DNA of 64,000 nucleotides from Pseudomonadota bacterium. Lineage in GTDB: Bacteria > Pseudomonadota > Gammaproteobacteria > Xanthomonadales > Xanthomonadaceae. This document shows, piece after piece, positions 1-9,744 of the stretch; the first letter of the stretch is position 1, and every line of letters begins with the position of its first letter. A model generated the notes under the pieces. It worked only from the letters and a program-made list of their open reading frames with translations. It ran no database searches and had not been told where the DNA came from. The position numbers and the translations under genes are program-made. The stretch covers positions 62,001 through 126,000 of the forward strand of contig JAEWGI010000019.1 in assembly GCA_023388355.1 (NCBI GenBank), in the 5' to 3' direction.

Positions 1-313
1 TCGAGGCGACGAAGGCCATGTGCCAGCCGATCGTGGCGTTGGGCAGCAGGCGCATGTCTGCCGAGACGTAGCCGACGTCGCGCTTGGCCTCGGCCTGCGC
101 CGCCGGCATGGCGTGGCCGAGCACGCGGATCTCGCCGGCATCGGGCGCCAGCATGCCCATGGCCATGCGCAGGGTGGTGCTCTTGCCGGCGCCGTTCGGG
201 CCGACCAGTCCCATCACCTCGCCGGGCTCGAGGTCGAAGGAGATCCCCTGCAGGTGGAAGAAGCGGAAGGCCTTGCTGACGCCCCGCATGCGGATGTGGG
301 CGGTGGTGCTCAT
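1..313 (-). CDS. ABC transporter ATP-binding protein (partial, N-terminal 104 residues)
   Basis: Only the first 104 residues lie in the window; the rest runs off the left edge. A Walker A motif (GPNGAGKST, residues 38-46) follows a typical ABC N-terminal strand, so this is the nucleotide-binding subunit of an ABC transporter. The start codon overlaps the stop of the upstream GntR gene by four bases (ATGA), indicating translational coupling. A GntR repressor directly in front of an ABC ATPase is the layout of YtrA/YtrB-type systems, and a second cluster of the same design lies at 35021-37794. Substrate and permease cannot be told from what is visible. Confidence 0.9.
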   Translation of the reverse strand, partial: MSTTAHIRMRGVSKAFRFFHLQGISFDLEPGEVMGLVGPNGAGKSTTLRMAMGMLAPDAGEIRVLGHAMPAAQAEAKRDVGYVSADMRLLPNATIGWHMAFVAS

Positions 314-702
314 GGCTTGCTCCCGGTGCGCAGGAGGCTGCGCAGGCGTGATTCGAGGTCCCTGTCGGACAGGCCCAGCTGGCGCGCGATGTCGGCGGCG
401 CTGCGCAGGTGCCCGTCGAGCTTGTGCTGCTGGAGTTCGCTGGCGGCGCTGCCGCGACCGCTGTCGGCCACGAACGAGCCCTTGCCGTGGCGGGTGACGA
501 TCACGCCCTCGGACTCGAGGTCGAGATAGGCGCGCTTGACCGTGATCACGCTGACCCTGATCGCCGCGGCCAGGGCCCGGATCGAGGGCAGCTCCTGCCC
601 GGCCGGCCACGCCCCGGAGGCGATGCGCGCACGGACCTGCTCCACGATCTGGAGGTACATGGGTCGTGCGTCGGTCTGCGAGATGTGCAGGTCGCTGTTC
701 AT
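310..702 (-). CDS. GntR-family (YtrA-type) transcriptional regulator
   Basis: A 130-residue protein with an N-terminal winged helix-turn-helix (about residues 10-80, including PMYLQIVEQVRARI and the recognition-helix region SVITVKRAYLDLESEG) and only a short helical tail. That is the size and shape of the YtrA subfamily, which usually represses its own operon with an ABC transporter. No Shine-Dalgarno stands before the chosen ATG at 702, and an in-frame ATG lies at 711. The gene directly follows a perfect dyad at 703-727, so the transcript may be nearly leaderless. It overlaps the ABC ATPase gene by four bases. Confidence 0.88.
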   Translation of the reverse strand: MNSDLHISQTDARPMYLQIVEQVRARIASGAWPAGQELPSIRALAAAIRVSVITVKRAYLDLESEGVIVTRHGKGSFVADSGRGSAASELQQHKLDGHLRSAADIARQLGLSDRDLESRLRSLLRTGSKP

Positions 703-727
703 ACTGTGCATATAGTGTATGCACAGT
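703..727. promoter_or_regulatory. Dyad operator, probably for the adjacent GntR regulator
   Basis: A perfect inverted repeat, ACTGTGCATA - TAGTG - TATGCACAGT, with 10-bp arms and a 5-bp spacer, abuts the GntR start codon. GntR/YtrA regulators bind dyads of this size in their own promoters. A poor -10-like hexamer TACACT (minus strand, 714-719) lies inside it. Autoregulation is inferred from position and symmetry. Confidence 0.7.
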
Positions 728-928
728 TGGCGGGCGTTGGGAAGCCCGGGGCGTCCGGTCCGGCCGCTACGCCGCGGCGGATGGATACGCCCGGGGCGTT
801 CGGTGGGGTGCCGCCGCTGCGGAAAGAGTGCATTCGCGGCCCGCTCCACCAGCATCTGGCGGCAGCCGCCGGGTCACCGGCGAACTGGTTCGTCGGGGGC
901 GCCGATCACGCCACGGCGGGCCGCGCGG

Positions 929-1717
929 TCAGCGCATCGGCCTGCGCCAGTCGAACGACGGATTGCGCAACGGCAGCACGATGCCGATCGCCATCGAAGG
1001 CAGCAGGGCGAAGGCGAGGAACTGCAGCGTCTGCATTCCGGTCACCGAGACGTGGCCATGGCCCGGCGAGAGCAGTTGCGCGGTGGTCATCCATGCGGCG
1101 TGGACGCCGATGGAGGTCCACACGTTGCCCGACAGCGCGCGTGCATAGCCCAGGATCAGTGCGAACCCCGGCAGGAACATCCATTGCCGGGTCGAGGACA
1201 GCGCCCCAACGGCCCAGGCGAACGCGACGAACAGCAGCATCTGTGCGAGCAGCGCAACCCACGCCGCGTGGCGTCGGCCGACCAGGCCCTGCGCATAGCC
1301 GCGTATCGCCAACTCCTCGGGAAAGGCTTCGAACAGGAGCACGCCCAGCGCAAGTGGCGGCACCGCGGCGAGGATCGCCATGGGCGACGACACCAGTGAA
1401 ATCGTGGACCAGCCCAACGCCAGGCACAGTGCGCCGCCCGCGAGCGCCGGCAACAGCCACAGGGCGGCGCCGGACGCGAAGGCGCGCAGGTTGGCCGGCA
1501 GCGAGGCGAAGCCGGCTTCGCGCCATGTGCGGCCATCGCGGCGGAGCAGGGCATGGACCAGAAGCACGACCCCTGCGCAGACCAGGCCGCCCTGCAGCAG
1601 GTGGCGTCCCACGTGGTAACCGTCCTGCGCGCCGGGCAGCGCCAGTGCGCCACGCCAGAGCACGATGATGCCGGTCAGCAGCAGCGCCAGGCGCAGCGCG
1701 GTCGCAGCCCTTCCCAT
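929..1717 (-). CDS. CPBP-family intramembrane metalloprotease
   Basis: A 262-residue multi-pass membrane protein. The glutamate motif EELAIR (E134, E135, R139) and a later conserved His in the SIGVHAAWM segment (H206) match the CPBP/Abi protease family, which cleaves substrates within the membrane. Several hydrophobic stretches cover residues 8-22, 40-58, 80-102, 115-130 and 155-172. The start at 1717 has a strong GGAGGAAGCAGG ribosome-binding site directly upstream. It faces away from gyrA and is probably transcribed alone. The substrate is unknown; some family members process prenylated proteins or peptides or give bacteriocin immunity. Confidence 0.87.
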   Translation of the reverse strand: MGRAATALRLALLLTGIIVLWRGALALPGAQDGYHVGRHLLQGGLVCAGVVLLVHALLRRDGRTWREAGFASLPANLRAFASGAALWLLPALAGGALCLALGWSTISLVSSPMAILAAVPPLALGVLLFEAFPEELAIRGYAQGLVGRRHAAWVALLAQMLLFVAFAWAVGALSSTRQWMFLPGFALILGYARALSGNVWTSIGVHAAWMTTAQLLSPGHGHVSVTGMQTLQFLAFALLPSMAIGIVLPLRNPSFDWRRPMR

Positions 1718-1914
1718 CCTGCTTCCTCCGATTCGAGCCGGGTCGATTCTGGTGTCGTCGCCGGCCGAGATGAACTGACAGCTGTCATGCATCTTTCCGG
1801 CGATCCGGGAGCGGCGCGCGCGATGCCCCGGTGGCGCCTTCGCGGCGGCTTTCCGGGGCGTGCAAGTGCTTGTTTTTCCGCTGGAAAATTCTGGCGGAAA
1901 ACCTGCCTGCGTGG

Positions 1915-1920
1915 TACAAT
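1915..1920 (+). promoter_or_regulatory. Candidate -10 box of gyrA
   Basis: TACAAT lies 118 bases before the gyrA start. No good -35 is present at 16-18 bp; TGGCGG at 1892-1897 is the nearest. An inverted repeat with 8-bp arms (TTTTCCGC at 1874-1881, GCGGAAAA at 1894-1901) spans the -35 region and could bind a regulator. The remainder of the 320-bp gap between the CPBP gene and gyrA shows no gene. Confidence 0.45.
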
Positions 1921-1935
1921 TCCGACCCTGTTTCC

Positions 1936-1957
1936 GGCGGAGCCGAAAGGCTCCGCC
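1936..1957 (+). promoter_or_regulatory. Stem-loop in the gyrA 5' leader
   Basis: GGCGGAGCC - GAAA - GGCTCCGCC forms a perfect 9-bp stem closed by a GNRA tetraloop. It sits about 10 bases downstream of the predicted transcription start and 80 bases before the gyrA ATG. No T-run follows, so it is not a classical terminator. It may stabilise the mRNA or take part in control of gyrase expression; this is inference. Confidence 0.6.
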
Positions 1958-2037
1958 GCCACGTTTCCGGGCTCCGCTTTCCGGGGCGCCTGAAGACCCA
2001 GGCACGACGTGCCGACAACGAGGATGCAAGCCACCCG

Positions 2038-4626
<2,589 letters not shown>

Positions 4627-4661
4627 GGCGTCCTGCGCTCGGCTTGCCTGCCCGACCTCCC

Positions 4662-4667
4662 TATACT
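4662..4667 (+). promoter_or_regulatory. Candidate -10 box for the alpha-2-macroglobulin/pbpC operon
   Basis: TATACT lies 35 bases after the gyrA stop and 29 bases before the TTG start at 4697, with a GGGAG ribosome-binding site between them (4684-4688). The -35 region is poor: TTGCCT at 4644 is spaced too closely. Support is the near-consensus -10 and its position. Confidence 0.4.
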
Positions 4668-4696
4668 GGGGCCGGAACCGGGTGGGAGCGGGGCGC

Positions 4697-7600
4697 TTGG
4701 ACAAGTCGACTGGATGGGGACTGAAGGCCGCGACGGCGGCGCTGCTGGTGGCGGGCCTGCTCGCTTTGGCGGGCTGCCAGCGCAACGAGGGCGGCCAGCT
4801 GCCCGCGGTCAGCGGCGAGGCGATCCGCGGCGAACGCGAGGCCATCGAGGGCTTCGGGCTGGTGCGCGCCTGGCCCGACCAGGCCGACGAATCGCTGGCG
4901 ATCGCGCTCGAGTTCTCGCAGCCGCTGGTGGGCACCCAGGATTTCGACAGGCTGCTGACCTTCGCCGAACCGATCGCCGAACCCAGCGGCTGGACGCTGT
5001 CCGACGACGGCACGGTGCTGCGCTATCCGCACGTCAAGGCCGACAGCCACTACACCGTGCGCATTTCGGGCGAGCTGACCGCCGCCGACGGCAGCCGCCT
5101 GGGCGAGGACCGGGAGGAGAAGGTCTACACCGGCGAACTCGATCCGGTGGTGGGCTTCGCATCGCAGGGCAGCGTGCTGCCGGCGAAGGAATCGCGCGGG
5201 CTGCCGGTGGTGTCGGTCAACGTGTCCGAGGTCGACGTCGAATTCCTGCGGGTCAAGGAATCGTCGCTGCCGCAGTTCTTCAGCGACTTCCAGCGCGGCG
5301 GCCGTCGCGGCAGCTGGGAGCTGGAAAGCCGCTGGGGCAACCGGTCGCCGCTGTCGCAGCTGGCCGATCCGGTCTACGTCAACCGCTTCGTGCTCGGCGG
5401 CAAGCGCAACGAGCGCGTGCTCACCTACCTGCCGCTGCAGGAAATCAGCGAGCTGCAGAAGCCGGGCCTGTACTTCGCGGTGATGAAGCGGGCCGGGACG
5501 TTCGAGGACGAGTTCGAGACCGCCTTCTTCACCGTCAGCGACATCGGCCTGCATGCGCGCGCCTATCGCGACAGGCTGTTCGTGCACACCGCCTCGCTGG
5601 CCGACGGCGGCGCGATCGGGGGCACCGCGCTGCGGATCCTCGACGGCCGTGGCGAAACCGTCTACCGCGCGACCACCGACCGCAACGGCAACGCCCTGAT
5701 CGACTACGAGATGGACGCCGCGCACGTGCTGGTGGCCAGCCGCGGCAGCGACGTGTCGATGCTGCCGTTCAACCAGCCGGCGCTGGACCTGTCGGAATTC
5801 GCGGTGTCCGGGCGCGAGCAGGCCTGGTTCGACGTGTTCGCATGGTCGGGCCGCGACCTGTACCGTCCCGGCGAGACCGTGCGCGTCTCGGCGCTGCTGC
5901 GCGACCACGACGGCCGGCCGGTGGCCGTGGACGGCGGGAACGGCGCGCCCCGGTCGCTGTACGTGCGGCTGAAGCAGCCCGACGGCAAACCGTTCTTCGA
6001 GACCCGGCTGGAGCCGGGCGCGCTGGGCTATTTCAGCTTCGAGCGCGAAGTGCCGGTGGATGCGCCCACCGGCCGCTGGCAGGTGGAGTTCCGTACCGAC
6101 CCGGCCAGCAAGGAAGCGGTGCAGGGCATGAGCCTGCGGATCGAGGAGTTCCTGCCCGAGCGCATGAAGCTCGAGCTCGACGCGGCCGAACCCGTCCTCC
6201 GGCCCGGCCAGCCGCTGGTCCTGCAGGCCACCGGCGCCTACCTGTACGGCGCGCCGGCCGCCGGCAACCGCTTCACCGCACGGCTGGCGGTCGCCGTCGA
6301 GCAGCATCCGGTCGAAGGCATGCCCGGCTGGTTCTTCGGCGATCCCACGGTGAAGCTGCCGAAGGAAGCGAAGGACGTGATCGATGCCACCCTCGACGAC
6401 GAGGGCAGGCTGAGCCAGGAGATCGCGCTGCCCGAGGAGGTCAAGGCGACCACGCCGGTGGCGGCGGTGGTCAGCGGCAGCCTGTTCGAAACCGGCGGCC
6501 GCAGCGTCAACCGCAGCCTTGCCCGGGTGCTGTGGCCCGCCGATGCGCTGGTGGGCGTGCGCCCGCAGTTCGACGACGATGACGGTGCCGACGCCAACAG
6601 CAGCCCGGGTTTCGAGTTCACCCGGGTGGGCGTGGACGGCAAGCCGCGTCCGGTGAAGGGGCTGCAGGTCACCCTGGTGCGCGAACATCGCGACTACCAC
6701 TGGCGCCACGGCGACGACGGCTGGGACTACGAGTTCAGCAGCCGCTACGAGAACGTGGAGACGCGCAGCATCGACGTCGGCGAGACCGCCGCGCGGCTGA
6801 ACTTCCCGGTCGAGTGGGGCGAATACCGGATCGACGTGCTCGACCCGGAAACGAAGCTGGTCACCCGCTATCCGTTCCGCGCCGGCTGGAGCTGGAGCGA
6901 CGGCAACCGCGGGCTCGACGCGCGGCCCGACAAGGTCAAGCTGTCGCTCGACCGCAGCGGCTACCGCGCCGGCGATACGCTCAAGGTCACGGTCACGCCG
7001 CCGCATCCGGGCAAGGGCGTGCTGCTGGTGGAAAGCGACCGGTTGCTGTACGTGCAGGCGATCGAGGCCCGCGCCGGCAGCAGCTTCGAGATCCCGGTGA
7101 CCGAGGACTGGGAGCGGCACGACGTCTACGTCACCGCGCTGGTGTTCCGCGGCGGCAGCGCGCCCAGCAAGATCACCCCGGCGCGCGCGGTGGGCGTGGC
7201 CCACGTGCCGATGGACCGGCGCGACCGGCGGGTCGCGGTCGGCCTGAAGGCGCCGGAGAAGATCGAGCCCGAGGGCCCGCTGCAGGTGGTGCTGAGCGCG
7301 CCGCAGCTGGCCGGCAAGGAGGCGTACGCGACGGTGTCCGCGGTCGACGTGGGCATCCTCAACATCACCCGCTACCCGGTGCCCGACGCACGCGGCCACT
7401 TCTTCGCCCAGCGGCGGCTGGGGGTCGACGCCTGGGACGTGTACGGCCGGGTGATCGAGAGTTTCGAAGGCGGCAGCGCACGCCTGCGCTTCGGCGGCGA
7501 CATGGCCCTGGCCGCGCTGCCGCAGGCGCGGCGCCCGACCGCGCGGGTGCAGACGGTGGACCTGTTCGCCGGACCGGTCCGGCTCGACGCCCAGGGCAAT

Positions 7601-9664
7601 GCCCGGGTGCGGCTGGACGTGCCCGACTTCAACGGCACCCTGCGGGTTTCCGCGCTGGTGTTCTCGGCCGACGGCTACGGCAGCCGCGACGTCGAAACCC
7701 TGGTGCGCGCGCCGCTGGTGGCCGAAGCCAGCATGCCGCGGGTGATGGCGCCGGGGGATCGCGGCACGGTGACCCTGGACCTGGGCAACTTCAGCGGCCG
7801 CGCCGGGACCTTCGACGTGCGCGTGGACGGGATCGGCCCGCTCACGATCGGCGACGGCAGGCGCCGGGTGCAGCTGGCGGTGGACGGCAAGACCACGCTC
7901 AACTTCCCGGTCTCGGCCGGCAGCGGCCATACCGTGGCCCAGGTTCGGGTGCGGGTGGACGGCAGCGGGGTGGAAGTCGACCGCCGCTACGACCTGCCGG
8001 TGCGCGCCGCCTGGCCGTCGGTGCTGCGTTCGAACACGCGCGTGCTGACCACGCCCGGCCCGGTCACGCTCGACGCCTCGCTGGCGCAGGGGCTGATGCC
8101 CGGCTCGGTGACCGCGCGCTTCAGCGTCAGCGCGATCCCGCCGATCCCGTTCGCGAGCGCGATCCGCGGCGCGCTGGACTATCCCTACGGCTGCGCCGAA
8201 CAGACCACCAGCAAGGGTTACGCCGCGCTGCAGCTGGACGAGGCGACCGCGACGATGCTCGGCCTCCGCGACGTCGACACCGATCGTCGCCGGCAGTACG
8301 TGGAGGGCGCGCTCGGACGCCTGGCGTCGATGCAGGTCGGATCGGGCCACTTCTCGATGTGGGGCGACAGCAGCTACGTCAATCCGCTGCTCACGCCCTA
8401 CATCGTCGAGTTCCTGCTCGATGCGCGCGAGGCCGGCTTCAACGTGCCCGAGGCGATGCTGCAGAAGGCGCTGGAGCGGCTTGGCGAGGACCTGCTGGCC
8501 GGCGGCGAGCAGTTCTACGGCCGCGACCACCGCTCGCACCTGCGCTTCGCCTACCAGGCCTACGCCGGCTACGCGCTGGCGCGGGTGAACCGGGCCCCGC
8601 TGGGCACCCTGCGCGCGCTCTACGACAACGACCGCAAGCACGCGCTGGGCGCGCTGCCGCTGGTGCACCTGGGCCTGGCGCTGTCGCTGCAGGGCGACGG
8701 CGACCGCGGCGCGAAGGCCATCGCGCAGGCGTTCGCGTTCGAGGGCGACCGTCCCGGCTACCTGTGGGACTACGGCAGCCCGCTGCGCGACCAGTCGCTG
8801 ATGATCGCGCTCACCCACGAACGCGACCTGGCAAGGCCCGAGCACACCGCGCGCGCGATCGAGGTCGCGCGCGAGCTGGACGCGCGCCGCGGCCGCAGCG
8901 GCCGGCTGTACCTGAGCACCCAGGAGCAGATCGCGCTGGCGCGGCTTGGCCGGGCGCTGGCGGCGGCACCGGGCAACCGGGTGGCCGGCACGCTCACCGA
9001 GGGCGGTGTGGCGCAGCAGATCGCGCCCCTGCGCATGGTCGGCCGCAGCTACGACGACGCCGCGCTGGCCGCGGGCGTGCGCTTCGAGCCGACCCTGGTG
9101 GCCGCGGCCGGGGCCGCGACCGGGGCCGAACCGGCCGCGCAGCCGCCGCTGTTCGTGAGCATCGACGTGGCCGGCGTGCCGGTGGCGGCGCCCGCGGCCG
9201 ACTTCAGCCGGATCAAGGTCGAGCGCAGCTTCCACACCACCGAGGGCGGGCGCTGGACCCCGGGGCCGCTGAAGGAGGGCGAGGCGCTGATCGTGTCGGT
9301 GGCGATCACCTCCGACGCGTCGATCCGCGACGCGCTGCTCACCGACCTGCTGCCGGCGGGGCTGGAGGTGGAAAACTTCAACCTCGGCGACGCCCGGCAG
9401 TGGGCCGACGTGGTGGTGTCGGGAATCTCCATCAGCGAGCGCTCCGACGCCGCCGAGGTGCGCCACGAGGAGTTCCGCGACGACCGCTACGTGGCCGCGC
9501 TGGAACTGGACCGCGGCCGCACCGCGCGCGTGTTCTACCTGGTTCGCGCGGTCACGCCGGGCACCTACGCGGTCCCGCCGCCGATGGTGGAGGACATGTA
9601 CCGGCCCGACATCCGCGGCGTCGGGCGCGCGCTGCCGGCGTCGATCACGGTGGTGCAGCCGTGA
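4697..9664 (+). CDS. Bacterial alpha-2-macroglobulin lipoprotein (YfhM-like)
   Basis: A 1655-residue protease-trapping envelope protein. It starts with a lipoprotein signal: a hydrophobic stretch ending LALAGC, lipidation Cys at residue 27. A thioester motif CAEQ (C1166 to Q1169) lies in the context YPYGCAEQTTSKG, as in thioester-bearing family members that covalently trap attacking proteases. MG-type beta domains precede it, and an alpha-helical thioester domain with receptor-like C-terminal beta domains follows. TTG at 4697 is chosen because GGGAG stands 8 bases upstream and the signal peptide then begins MDKSTGWGLK; an in-frame GTG at 4682 is the alternative. It is followed after 80 bp by pbpC. 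The pairing of alpha-2-macroglobulin with PBP1C is conserved and suggests defence or repair when peptidoglycan is breached. Confidence 0.95.
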   Translation: MDKSTGWGLKAATAALLVAGLLALAGCQRNEGGQLPAVSGEAIRGEREAIEGFGLVRAWPDQADESLAIALEFSQPLVGTQDFDRLLTFAEPIAEPSGWTLSDDGTVLRYPHVKADSHYTVRISGELTAADGSRLGEDREEKVYTGELDPVVGFASQGSVLPAKESRGLPVVSVNVSEVDVEFLRVKESSLPQFFSDFQRGGRRGSWELESRWGNRSPLSQLADPVYVNRFVLGGKRNERVLTYLPLQEISELQKPGLYFAVMKRAGTFEDEFETAFFTVSDIGLHARAYRDRLFVHTASLADGGAIGGTALRILDGRGETVYRATTDRNGNALIDYEMDAAHVLVASRGSDVSMLPFNQPALDLSEFAVSGREQAWFDVFAWSGRDLYRPGETVRVSALLRDHDGRPVAVDGGNGAPRSLYVRLKQPDGKPFFETRLEPGALGYFSFEREVPVDAPTGRWQVEFRTDPASKEAVQGMSLRIEEFLPERMKLELDAAEPVLRPGQPLVLQATGAYLYGAPAAGNRFTARLAVAVEQHPVEGMPGWFFGDPTVKLPKEAKDVIDATLDDEGRLSQEIALPEEVKATTPVAAVVSGSLFETGGRSVNRSLARVLWPADALVGVRPQFDDDDGADANSSPGFEFTRVGVDGKPRPVKGLQVTLVREHRDYHWRHGDDGWDYEFSSRYENVETRSIDVGETAARLNFPVEWGEYRIDVLDPETKLVTRYPFRAGWSWSDGNRGLDARPDKVKLSLDRSGYRAGDTLKVTVTPPHPGKGVLLVESDRLLYVQAIEARAGSSFEIPVTEDWERHDVYVTALVFRGGSAPSKITPARAVGVAHVPMDRRDRRVAVGLKAPEKIEPEGPLQVVLSAPQLAGKEAYATVSAVDVGILNITRYPVPDARGHFFAQRRLGVDAWDVYGRVIESFEGGSARLRFGGDMALAALPQARRPTARVQTVDLFAGPVRLDAQGNARVRLDVPDFNGTLRVSALVFSADGYGSRDVETLVRAPLVAEASMPRVMAPGDRGTVTLDLGNFSGRAGTFDVRVDGIGPLTIGDGRRRVQLAVDGKTTLNFPVSAGSGHTVAQVRVRVDGSGVEVDRRYDLPVRAAWPSVLRSNTRVLTTPGPVTLDASLAQGLMPGSVTARFSVSAIPPIPFASAIRGALDYPYGCAEQTTSKGYAALQLDEATATMLGLRDVDTDRRRQYVEGALGRLASMQVGSGHFSMWGDSSYVNPLLTPYIVEFLLDAREAGFNVPEAMLQKALERLGEDLLAGGEQFYGRDHRSHLRFAYQAYAGYALARVNRAPLGTLRALYDNDRKHALGALPLVHLGLALSLQGDGDRGAKAIAQAFAFEGDRPGYLWDYGSPLRDQSLMIALTHERDLARPEHTARAIEVARELDARRGRSGRLYLSTQEQIALARLGRALAAAPGNRVAGTLTEGGVAQQIAPLRMVGRSYDDAALAAGVRFEPTLVAAAGAATGAEPAAQPPLFVSIDVAGVPVAAPAADFSRIKVERSFHTTEGGRWTPGPLKEGEALIVSVAITSDASIRDALLTDLLPAGLEVENFNLGDARQWADVVVSGISISERSDAAEVRHEEFRDDRYVAALELDRGRTARVFYLVRAVTPGTYAVPPPMVEDMYRPDIRGVGRALPASITVVQP

Positions 9665-9744
9665 GCGAGGGGGTCGGGCATGGCGGGCGACCGCGCTGAG
9701 CCGCGTGCGCAGGCGGCTGCCGCCCACGGTCTGACCGCGACGCC

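Noticed and set aside
4682..4684. GTG as the start of the alpha-2-macroglobulin gene
   Set aside because: The TTG at 4697 has GGGAG at 8 bases and gives a better lipoprotein signal (MDKSTGWGLK); the GTG lies inside the ribosome-binding region.
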